Below are positions 17,845 through 25,023 of a DNA stretch of 64,000 nt, piece after piece. Below the pieces are notes generated by a model. That model saw only the letters and a program-made list of their open reading frames with translations. It was not told where the DNA came from and searched no databases. This DNA is from Negativibacillus massiliensis (GTDB lineage Bacteria; Bacillota; Clostridia; Oscillospirales; Ruminococcaceae). The DNA is taken from assembly GCF_900148495.1 (NCBI RefSeq), contig NZ_FTRU01000008.1, forward strand, positions 1,116,001 to 1,180,000, written 5' to 3'. The first letter of the stretch is position 1. Each line of letters opens with the position of its first letter. Position numbers and translations under genes: made by a program.

Positions 17845-18096
17845 ATGGAAAAAGAAAGAACTGAAAGAAACGACAGACGCAACAGAAAAAGCAGAAAAAA
17901 AGTTTGTGCGTTCTGCATGGATAAAATCGAAAACATCGACTACAAAGATGTTCCAAGACTGAAAAGATATCTGTCTGACAGAGCTAAGATCATTCCACGC
18001 CGTGTAACCGGTACTTGCGCTCGTCATCAGAGACAGCTGACTGTAGCTGTTAAACGTGCTCGTCACGTTGCTTTCCTGCCATACGTAGGAGACTAA
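17845..18096 (+). CDS. rpsR: 30S ribosomal protein S18
   Basis: This 83-residue basic protein pairs with S6 on the 30S subunit. It retains cysteines in KKVCAFC and GTCARHQ, so it is the zinc-binding form. The last gene of the rpsF operon, it follows ssb by 53 bases with its own AAGGAGG site, and a strong terminator follows. Confidence 0.96.
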   Translation: MEKERTERNDRRNRKSRKKVCAFCMDKIENIDYKDVPRLKRYLSDRAKIIPRRVTGTCARHQRQLTVAVKRARHVAFLPYVGD

Positions 18097-18105
18097 TCAA
18101 CAAAC

Positions 18106-18143
18106 AAACACCTGCAAGCTTAAATGTTTGCAGGTGTTTTCTT
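18106..18143 (+). terminator. Terminator of the rpsF operon
   Basis: AAACACCTGCAAGC pairs with GTTTGCAGGTGTTT (one mismatch region at the loop end), followed by T-rich sequence ten bases after rpsR. Confidence 0.88.
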
Positions 18144-18172
18144 TTATCCTGTTTTCCGAAAGGAAGGTCTTT

Positions 18173-18991
18173 ATGTTACACTACGCTCCAATACTCCCCC
18201 AGGATTATCCTGTTCTGACCCAAATCATGACAGCTGCCTTTGATGAGGACACATGCCTGCATACTTCCCTCCTGCATGACGGTCCTGCCGGATACAATGA
18301 CGGAACTCTGATTCGAAAGTTAAATGAAAATCCTGATTTTATCTCAGAAAAAGTATTGCTAGATGACAAAATCATCGGTGCTTACACCATCTCGCATAAG
18401 CCAGAGCAAAACATTCTGGAACTTCTCTTTCTTGACCCCGATTGTGGAAACCAGGGACTTGGCACACAAATCTGGAATCATATCGAAGAACATTTCTCCA
18501 ACTGTTCCCGTTGGGTTTTGGAAACACCGAGCTATTCTACCCGAAATCATCATTTCTACACCAAAAAATGCGGCTTTCACTTTGTATGCGAAAAACAATA
18601 TCCCGATGCCACTTCCTTTATCTTTGAAAAAGAAAGAAAATCTGTTCTGGATTTCCAAGATATGATGAAGATGCAGACAGAACTTTGGGAAAAGCATAAG
18701 GACAAATGGCCACCCATGCAGCCTGAACATGGAAAAGACTTTATCCTGTGGATGATAGAGGAGATCGGCGAAGTAATCTCCATTATCAAAAAGAAGAGCA
18801 TCCATGATATCATGGACGATCCTGCCATCCACAGCCATTTTGTGGAGGAATTGAGCGATATCCTCATGTATTACATGGACACTCTGCTTCGTTATCAGAT
18901 CACCCCGGAAGAAATCTCCAAAGCTTACCAGGAAAAGCATGAGCGCAATATGGGAAGAAATTACGCGGAAGAATACAAAAAACTCCGCTAA
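18173..18991 (+). CDS. GNAT acetyltransferase fused to a MazG-like pyrophosphohydrolase domain
   Basis: This 272-residue protein joins two enzymes. Residues 1-155 form a GNAT N-acetyltransferase with the acetyl-CoA motif NQGLGTQ at 93-99. Residues about 160-265 are an all-helical MazG/dUTPase-like nucleotide pyrophosphohydrolase, with the metal-binding acidic pattern EEIGE (196-200) and EELSD (225-229). The first half would acetylate a small molecule or protein; the second would cleave an NTP or modified nucleotide to the monophosphate. Substrates are unknown, and the linkage suggests they may be related. Start at ATG 18173 follows AAAGGAAGG; the longer frame begins inside the rpsR terminator. 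Its last four bases overlap the convergent HEPN-motif gene. Confidence 0.85.
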   Translation: MLHYAPILPQDYPVLTQIMTAAFDEDTCLHTSLLHDGPAGYNDGTLIRKLNENPDFISEKVLLDDKIIGAYTISHKPEQNILELLFLDPDCGNQGLGTQIWNHIEEHFSNCSRWVLETPSYSTRNHHFYTKKCGFHFVCEKQYPDATSFIFEKERKSVLDFQDMMKMQTELWEKHKDKWPPMQPEHGKDFILWMIEEIGEVISIIKKKSIHDIMDDPAIHSHFVEELSDILMYYMDTLLRYQITPEEISKAYQEKHERNMGRNYAEEYKKLR

Positions 18992-19716
18992 CTCTTTTCT
19001 TTTTCATATACTTCTTCCGTCAGCTTCAGTACCTTTCCCGCAACATCGATTAATTCTACCAGTTTTAGTTTGTGGGAAGCCTTCTCTGCTGACAACTCTT
19101 CTGGTAAAGCGGGCAAATCACCTTCCAGATTTTCGTGGGCAAATTGATTCCTAATCTTTCGGCTAGCATCCAGTATCTCTGCAATTTCCCTATACTGCTC
19201 ATAAAACTTCGGCTTATCTATTCCAAGAATCGCATAGAGATAGGAGTATAACTTTGGTTCTCCTCTGGACTTTCTCTGTGTCAGGATTGATTCTTCCTGA
19301 AACCATTCTGAAAGATATTTTAATGTCTTTTCCAAGAAAGAATAGAGCAGAATCACCAGATGTGCGCGGCTGATGCTTGCAGCCCACTCCCACTGATCGC
19401 TTTCCCCTTCCAGCCCAATCAACAGCTCGGTTTTGGTAAAGGGAGCAAGCCAGGGAAATTCCGTCTCTGGCTTTGCTCTAGTCTGGATGAGTTCCTGATT
19501 TGCCCGTTCCTTTTCCTGATTGACCGCCTGTGCAATCAAAAAGCAATAGTCATTTAATGCGCGCAGTTCATCCGCAAATTCTGCAAAAGGATAATAATCA
19601 CTTTCATATAGTTGGTAGCAGGTCTCCTTCACTGGAACAAATTTCCCCTGTTCGTCGAACAAAAATCCAAACGCGCTGCTGTGCTCCAAACCCTCAAAGA
19701 AATAATCCATACTCAT
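18988..19716 (-). CDS. Hypothetical protein with HEPN-type RNxxxH motif
   Basis: This 242-residue, mainly helical protein has RNQFAH (R189 to H194), the R-x4-H pattern that marks HEPN-domain proteins, many of which are ribonucleases or their binding partners. The N-terminal half is not recognised. No MNT nucleotidyltransferase partner is next to it, so a classical toxin-antitoxin pair is not evident. It is convergent with, and overlaps by four bases, the GNAT-MazG gene. Upstream sits the terminator of the serine hydrolase gene, so it needs its own promoter. RBS AGGAAAGGAAA precedes the ATG. HEPN function is an inference from one motif. Confidence 0.68.
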   Translation of the reverse strand: MSMDYFFEGLEHSSAFGFLFDEQGKFVPVKETCYQLYESDYYPFAEFADELRALNDYCFLIAQAVNQEKERANQELIQTRAKPETEFPWLAPFTKTELLIGLEGESDQWEWAASISRAHLVILLYSFLEKTLKYLSEWFQEESILTQRKSRGEPKLYSYLYAILGIDKPKFYEQYREIAEILDASRKIRNQFAHENLEGDLPALPEELSAEKASHKLKLVELIDVAGKVLKLTEEVYEKEKS

Positions 19717-19736
19717 TTTCCTTTCCTAAGAAAGAT

Positions 19737-19771
19737 CAGACCGTGAAGTGAAACACCTCACGGTCTTTTTT
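19737..19771 (-). terminator. Terminator of the serine hydrolase gene
   Basis: GACCGTGA and TCACGGTC form the stem core, with a T-rich stretch on both strands. It lies between the serine hydrolase stop and the HEPN-motif gene start. Confidence 0.85.
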
Positions 19772-19775
19772 ACAT

Positions 19776-21662
19776 TTAGATAAAGGAAATATATCCTGCT
19801 TCAATTGCTTTATAATCCTTCGGATTCTGGCTGTCGTATACCACTTCCATTTTATCGTTCAAAACCATCAGTCTTCTGCCCGGCAAAACTTCCGGCAGAG
19901 TTTCCAGTTTTTCATGAATACGATAAACATGATTCTGTTCACCGGATGGAAGATCCTCAAATTTTTCTCCCTGATAGTCTTTGAGGCTGCTCTCTTCCTG
20001 GTACAGATAGGAAGCAATATAGCAATATTCCACGCCATCTTTTTCGAAAAAGTCCGGACAGAGCAGATCACGGCTTCCATTGGAAGGAGTCTGTAAAAAT
20101 CCATTGGCATTAAATTCTCCATCCGGAATAAATGCTCCTTCAAAGTTTCCGTAAATTTCGCCCTCTGGAATGGAGCTGAAAGAAGCAACCAGCACACCTT
20201 CTACACCGGCAAGCTTGCGGAGAGTAAAGCCATTCATCATCTCACCGCACACCAAATCCTGCTCGGTAAAGTTAACTGCAAGGTATCTCTTTCCAATGCG
20301 GGCAGTCCATTTTTCAGAAAGCGGAGCCTGATCTTCTACCTTCATTGCTGTTGGGATCACTCTGCCTCTATTGGTGCTAAACAGATATTTTCCATCCAAA
20401 GTATTGCGGAAGAAGAAATGTTCCCCATTTTCAGCTACAAAGTCCTTTCCATCAAATTTCAGATTTTTATAAGCTGCTGCATGTCCATCAGCAGTATCAT
20501 CATTTGTAATAGTCAGATCTGTACCGAAGAAATGGGTGTGATAGATTGCACTCGGTACCAGGTAGGTTCCATCAAATTCTTCCACCAGTTCCTTTGGCAC
20601 CGGCTGATATTTTTTGTAGAGATTGATTCCCTTTTCTTCCTGCATATAAACTGCAAATAAACGCAGAATTTCCAGCCCTACATCCAGCTTGCAGTCATGT
20701 GTTTCGCTGATTGTGAGAACTGCATTATATTTTGGAATGACATACAACTTGCTGGTAAACTGGAAGCTGTTTCCGCCCTTCATCTGGACATGTTCACCCA
20801 GATCAAATTCCGGATCTTCCACACAAACATTGTCCCAACCTAAGCCATAACGAACGCTTGCTGTATCCTCCTGCAGGAAGGTGGTACCCTGCATCTTTCT
20901 CATTTCTTCTTTGCTCTGCTCACTGATTACATCATTCTCTGTCAGGAACAAGTTACCGAACTTACACAGGTCGGTCATGGTTGTTGTAAAACCACCGCAT
21001 CCCTGCAGATAGAAGTATTCTGCCGGTTTGCCGCTTTCCCGAACCAGAGGATATTCCGGATTAACCGTAGTAGAAACTCGTGTAGAATGAGCACCAATCG
21101 GTTCCGTGATGTACTGCTTGCAGAAATCACCAAAGTTCATGCCGGATACTTTGGTAACCAGCATTTCAGCCAGAGTGAAACCATCGTTGCAATAAACGGA
21201 ATATTTTCCTGGATCAGCTTTCAGATAGCATTTTGCAAGATAATCATAAACTTCGTTATAGTACTCTTCATTGTCTGCTTTTCCAACATGAGTTGCTGAA
21301 AAATGTTTCCACTGAGTTCCTGGCAGACCACTGGCATGATTTAAGCAGTGACGCACTGTGATCTGGCGGTAACGTGGGTCAAGCATGGTGAATTTAGGCA
21401 GATATTCACAGATTGGGCGATCCAGATCGACTTTTCCCTGTTCCACCAGCTTCATGACAGCAACTGTACAAAAAATCTTGGAAATAGAACAAACATTGTA
21501 GGTATGATTTAAGGTTACAGGATTCTTGTCTTTGGTTCCATCCTGTCCCAGTGCATCTGCCGCAACAAGTTTACCGTCCACCATAATTGCATAGGAAACA
21601 GAAGTCCATTTTCTTGGAAGATTTAATTTCAAAATATCAGAAAGCTTTTGCTGAATATTCAT
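19776..21662 (-). CDS. Serine hydrolase, class C beta-lactamase family
   Basis: This 628-residue protein belongs to the beta-lactamase/penicillin-binding-protein fold (PF00144). Residues about 15-345 carry the catalytic SISK (S59, K62), YCN near 158, and a KGG third motif. The C-terminal 250 residues are beta-rich and resemble the lipocalin-like extensions found on such hydrolases. No signal peptide is visible, so it likely acts in the cytoplasm as an esterase or peptidase rather than giving antibiotic resistance. It is a single-gene unit with a terminator. RBS GGAGAG precedes ATG 21660-21662. Confidence 0.87.
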   Translation of the reverse strand: MNIQQKLSDILKLNLPRKWTSVSYAIMVDGKLVAADALGQDGTKDKNPVTLNHTYNVCSISKIFCTVAVMKLVEQGKVDLDRPICEYLPKFTMLDPRYRQITVRHCLNHASGLPGTQWKHFSATHVGKADNEEYYNEVYDYLAKCYLKADPGKYSVYCNDGFTLAEMLVTKVSGMNFGDFCKQYITEPIGAHSTRVSTTVNPEYPLVRESGKPAEYFYLQGCGGFTTTMTDLCKFGNLFLTENDVISEQSKEEMRKMQGTTFLQEDTASVRYGLGWDNVCVEDPEFDLGEHVQMKGGNSFQFTSKLYVIPKYNAVLTISETHDCKLDVGLEILRLFAVYMQEEKGINLYKKYQPVPKELVEEFDGTYLVPSAIYHTHFFGTDLTITNDDTADGHAAAYKNLKFDGKDFVAENGEHFFFRNTLDGKYLFSTNRGRVIPTAMKVEDQAPLSEKWTARIGKRYLAVNFTEQDLVCGEMMNGFTLRKLAGVEGVLVASFSSIPEGEIYGNFEGAFIPDGEFNANGFLQTPSNGSRDLLCPDFFEKDGVEYCYIASYLYQEESSLKDYQGEKFEDLPSGEQNHVYRIHEKLETLPEVLPGRRLMVLNDKMEVVYDSQNPKDYKAIEAGYISFI

Positions 21663-21850
21663 ATCATTTCTCTCCTTTTCTTACAAAAACTGAGGGATTC
21701 CCTCTTCCTTTTTGTAGATTACCACAACTATCCAGCCTTGTCAATTCCCCTATGATGGACACTGTGCGCAACAAGACAACTTTTTTCTAAAGGAACTCCT
21801 TCTGTTACGTCTAAATTAATTCTTTTATAAACAGAACTTTTTATATACAG

Positions 21851-21908
21851 AAAAAGAGGGGTTCACTCCATTACCCCTCTCCTAAAAACAGTCCAGTGGA
21901 CTGTTTTT
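21851..21908. repeat. Double-hairpin palindromic block
   Basis: Two hairpins lie in tandem: AGAGGGGT/ACCCCTCT (21855-21880) and a near-perfect 25-base palindrome, AAAAACAGTCC-AGT-GGACTGTTTTT (21884-21908). With a T tract on both strands the second can terminate from either side. Its composite shape suggests a REP-like dispersed element, but only one copy is seen here. The remainder of the 328-base gap (21663-21989) holds no gene. Confidence 0.6.
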
Positions 21909-21954
21909 CCCCTATGGCAGGGTCGGCTCAATCGAATCCCTTTCCGTTTCACAT

Positions 21955-21990
21955 AAAAAAGAGTCTCCACAAAAGTGGAGACTCTTTTTT
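21955..21990 (-). terminator. Terminator of tRNA-Ser
   Basis: GAGTCTCCAC and GTGGAGACTC form a perfect stem with an AAAA loop and six-base T or A runs on each side, directly following the tRNA 3' end. Confidence 0.92.
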
Positions 21991-22081
21991 GGCGGAAAGA
22001 GAGGGATTCGAACCCTCGGTGCCTTTATAGGGCACACACGATTTCCAGTCGTGCGCCTTAGACCAGCTCAGCCATCTTTCC
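21990..22081 (-). tRNA. tRNA-Ser (anticodon GGA), CCA encoded
   Basis: The acceptor stem pairs GGAAAGA (22075-22081) with TCTTTCC (21994-22000), then a G discriminator and encoded CCA. The anticodon loop CTGGAAA sits between CACGA and TCGTG, giving anticodon GGA, which reads serine UCC/UCU. A long variable arm (about GTGCCCTATAAAGGCAC) is typical of serine tRNAs, and the T loop reads GGTTCGAATCC. Length 92 bases. Confidence 0.97.
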
Positions 22082-22126
22082 ATAGATGTTATTCGCTGCG
22101 TACACTCAACTCGCAAGTGCTTTATT

Positions 22127-22154
22127 ATTATAGCACATCTCAGAAAAAAGTCAA
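22127..22154 (-). promoter_or_regulatory. Promoter of tRNA-Ser
   Basis: Minus-strand TTGACT (22149-22154) and TATAAT (22127-22132) are separated by 16 bases, about 45 bases upstream of the tRNA. Confidence 0.75.
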
Positions 22155-22169
22155 TACCTTTTTCTAAAA

Positions 22170-22203
22170 AAATTTGGTGTGAAGGAAAATCCTTCACACC
22201 AAA
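22170..22203 (-). terminator. Terminator of the DUF2238-like gene
   Basis: GGTGTGAAGGA and TCCTTCACACC form a perfect stem, followed on minus by AAATTTTTTT, right after the stop at 22206. Confidence 0.9.
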
Positions 22204-22205
22204 CC

Positions 22206-22892
22206 TTATTTTCCCTTCTCCTCCAGCACTGTTTCCACATGAAAGTTTGTCCGATAGAAGCTGTCGAACACTCCCATAAGCAGTCCTGTTTTGCCCTGCT
22301 TATAATAGCGGTGCATTGGGTACCAGAATACCAGAGAACCAATCAGACAAACAATCATATCCATCATGGTATCCGTTACACCTGTATCAAGTACATGCTG
22401 CGGATCGTTGTGCAAAACAAGATTAATTACAAATTCTACGATCTCCCATCCAACCGCGATCAGGGAAGCAAAACCTGCCGAAAAAACTGCTGCCTGCCAA
22501 AACTCTGCTCTCTTTACCCTCATCTTCTCTTCCCGAGGTTTGAGCAGATAGTAAACGACCAAACCACAAAGTCCAAAAATAACCCCTGTTACGGTGTGCA
22601 TCAGCTTATCGTATAAAGGAATCCTGTCATATCCGTTAAAGATCATTCCGATCCCATAAGTAAATAAAATATACAGATGGGTGGTCAAACGCAGCAGATA
22701 GTCCTCTTTTAAACTTAACACCTTTTCTGCAATTCGAGGAACAAAAACCAAAAGCAATCCTAACAAAGATAGAAACACATAATAAGGTGTCGAAAAAAAT
22801 AGGTTATACCCCGCCATCAGCACACAAAACACAGCAAAACCAAATTCCAAAACTCGACTTTGGCGTTGATAGAGCATTGAAACAGAACTCAT
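22206..22892 (-). CDS. Multi-pass membrane protein, YjdF/DUF2238-like
   Basis: This 228-residue integral membrane protein has about six helices. Conserved polar residues lie within membrane segments: a DKLMHTVTG motif, WEIVEF, and TDTMMDM. These match the H...TG, E..E and GDT..D pattern of the DUF2238/YjdF family as I remember it. Function is unknown. It stands alone between tRNA-Ser and the MacAB operon. RBS GGAGG precedes the ATG at 22890-22892. Confidence 0.75.
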   Translation of the reverse strand: MSSVSMLYQRQSRVLEFGFAVFCVLMAGYNLFFSTPYYVFLSLLGLLLVFVPRIAEKVLSLKEDYLLRLTTHLYILFTYGIGMIFNGYDRIPLYDKLMHTVTGVIFGLCGLVVYYLLKPREEKMRVKRAEFWQAAVFSAGFASLIAVGWEIVEFVINLVLHNDPQHVLDTGVTDTMMDMIVCLIGSLVFWYPMHRYYKQGKTGLLMGVFDSFYRTNFHVETVLEEKGK

Positions 22893-22928
22893 ACTTTTCC
22901 TCCATTTTCATTATCACAGGATACTTTT

Positions 22929-22957
22929 AATATAACACACTTTGTCTTGTTTTACAA
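22929..22957 (-). promoter_or_regulatory. Promoter of the DUF2238-like gene
   Basis: Minus-strand TTGTAA (22952-22957) and TATATT (22929-22934) are 17 bases apart. The -35 element abuts the terminator of the neighbouring ABC operon. Confidence 0.55.
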
Positions 22958-22988
22958 AAGCCGCGGAAAAATTTTTCCGCGGCTTTTT
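22956..22988 (-). terminator. Terminator of the MacAB-like operon
   Basis: AAAAGCCGCGGAAAAA and TTTTTCCGCGGCTTTT form a long perfect stem with a T tail, two bases past the macB stop. Confidence 0.92.
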
Positions 22989-22990
22989 GA

Positions 22991-24259
22991 TTATTCATAA
23001 CGTAATGCTTCAATTGGGTCAAGTTTCGCTGCCTTGTTTGCCGGATAATATCCGAAAAAGACACCGATTGCCATGGAGAAACCAACTGCAATCAAAATTG
23101 CCTGCAAAGATGGACGTGCCGGGAATTTCAGCAACGCTGCTCCCGCATATCCCAAAGACATACCGACCACAATTCCGATCAGACCGCCAATCAGACAGAT
23201 AATAACCGACTCTACGATAAACTGCATCCGGATCGCACTATTTTTTGCGCCCAGAGCCTTTCTGGTTCCAATTTCACGGGTTCGCTCGGTTACCGATACC
23301 AGCATGATGTTCATAACACCAATACCGCCTACCAGCAAAGAAATAGCTGCTATAACCGCAATCGCAACCTGAATGGTTCCCATCATGGAAGTGTACTGAT
23401 CGATAATGGAATCCAAGCTGATCGCCATTACACCAAAATCAGTATTGCGCTGATAAAAGCGATTAAAATAATCCTCAAACTGGTTTGCCAGTGCTCTGGA
23501 ATCTGTTCCCTGCTTGGTCAAAATGGTAATATAGGAAAATCCTTCTGTCGCATTGGTCAATTTCCACTGTGTAGTAATCGGAATGTATAAAGCTGTAGAA
23601 AGATCCTGATCCGAAGCCATCGCTCCCATCATGGAAGTAAGAGCATCCTGTTTATATTCATAGACACCGATAATTGTAAAGGTATAGATATCCTTGCCCA
23701 GATAAACCTTCACTTCCTGTCCCAAAGGACTTTCACCAGGCGCAAACATATTGTTTACCAGCTTATCTGATACAACTGCTACGTTTTTGATTCCTTTCGT
23801 ATCACGCTCATCAATGAATCTGCCTTCCAGCATGGTAAGATGATTTGCGGCCTGGTAACCGTTGTTGACGCCGCTGATGCTGACATTGGCGTACTTTCGT
23901 CCATCCTCTGCCCGTCCGCTTCCCATTGTCTCAGAAGCACTGACTGCATCCACCACATCGCCATATGCCGTCATAAACTGATCAATCATATCGTTGCTGA
24001 TCAAGTCTTCTTCATCAATCTGTACTGAGTAGCTCATACCTGTCTCGGACGCTTTCTGCTGGATACTGATTTGAATATTATTAGCGCCCACTTCCTGCAG
24101 AGAGGAGGTCATCATGTTGGTCATCGAGTCGCCGACCATGACAATACCGATTACTGAACCAATACCGATGATGATGCCCAGCATGGTCAGCAGTGCACGC
24201 ATTTTGTTTGCACGAAGTCCGGAAATGGCCAACGAGATATTCTCTAAAAGTTGTGTCAT
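22991..24259 (-). CDS. MacB-like ABC transporter permease
   Basis: This 422-residue permease has one N-terminal membrane helix (about 20-42), a large extracellular MacB core domain (about 43-280), and three C-terminal helices, with the FtsX-type region near RTREIGTRKALGA. With the ATP-binding protein and the adaptor it forms a tripartite-like exporter for peptides, toxins or drugs across the membrane of a Gram-positive cell. Its ATG overlaps the stop of the ATPase gene by four bases, so translation is coupled. The substrate is unknown. Confidence 0.9.
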   Translation of the reverse strand: MTQLLENISLAISGLRANKMRALLTMLGIIIGIGSVIGIVMVGDSMTNMMTSSLQEVGANNIQISIQQKASETGMSYSVQIDEEDLISNDMIDQFMTAYGDVVDAVSASETMGSGRAEDGRKYANVSISGVNNGYQAANHLTMLEGRFIDERDTKGIKNVAVVSDKLVNNMFAPGESPLGQEVKVYLGKDIYTFTIIGVYEYKQDALTSMMGAMASDQDLSTALYIPITTQWKLTNATEGFSYITILTKQGTDSRALANQFEDYFNRFYQRNTDFGVMAISLDSIIDQYTSMMGTIQVAIAVIAAISLLVGGIGVMNIMLVSVTERTREIGTRKALGAKNSAIRMQFIVESVIICLIGGLIGIVVGMSLGYAGAALLKFPARPSLQAILIAVGFSMAIGVFFGYYPANKAAKLDPIEALRYE

Positions 24260-25023
24260 AGACTCTGTTCCTCCTGCCTAGCTTCATCCTGCTGCCCTTT
24301 GAAAAAGCTGTCAGGCGGCAAAACTTCGTGATTGATCCGGCGCTCGTCCACAACCTGTCCATCTCGGATGGTAATAACTCTCTGGGTTTCTTCCGCAAGT
24401 TCCTGGTTATGCGTGATCAATACGATAGTCTTGCCCTGTTCCCGATGCAGACGATGAAACAAATCCATTACCAGACGTCCTGTCGAGGAATCCAACGCAC
24501 CGGTCGGTTCATCCGCCAGAATAATTGCCGGATCATTTGCCATAGCACGTGCGATGGCAACACGCTGTTTCTGTCCGCCAGAAAGCTCATTCGGCATATG
24601 TCCCATACGTTCTCCCATATCAACCATTTCCAGAAGTTCCTTTGCTCTTGCGGTTCGCTGTCCTCTTGGAACACTTGCGTACAGCATCGGCAGTTCCACA
24701 TTTTTCAGTGCTGAAGTTCTTGGAATCAAATTAAATGTCTGAAAAACAAATCCGATTTTGGAATTGCGGATTCCAGAAAGCTGTGCATCTCCTGCCTGAT
24801 TGATTGCAACGCCATCCAGCGTATATTCTCCTTCCGTTGGACGATCAAGGGCTCCGATAATATTCATCAATGTTGATTTACCGGAACCAGACTGACCAAC
24901 GATTGAAACGAACTCCCCTTCTTCCACATTTAGGTCAATTCCCTTGAGAATGGTCAATTCATTGGGCTGTCCAATGTAAAACTTCTTGACAATTCCCTTC
25001 ATATCAATAATTGTTTTTGCCAT
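24256..25023 (-). CDS. ABC transporter ATP-binding protein (MacB/LolD type)
   Basis: This 255-residue ATPase powers the MacB-like exporter. It shows Walker [10 protein letters not shown], the signature LSGGQKQR, Walker [13 protein letters not shown] and the H-loop LITHN. A C-terminal extension of about 30 residues is Gln/Glu rich. The gene begins immediately after the adaptor stop and overlaps the permease start, so the order adaptor, ATPase, permease is one operon. Confidence 0.94.
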   Translation of the reverse strand: MAKTIIDMKGIVKKFYIGQPNELTILKGIDLNVEEGEFVSIVGQSGSGKSTLMNIIGALDRPTEGEYTLDGVAINQAGDAQLSGIRNSKIGFVFQTFNLIPRTSALKNVELPMLYASVPRGQRTARAKELLEMVDMGERMGHMPNELSGGQKQRVAIARAMANDPAIILADEPTGALDSSTGRLVMDLFHRLHREQGKTIVLITHNQELAEETQRVITIRDGQVVDERRINHEVLPPDSFFKGQQDEARQEEQSL

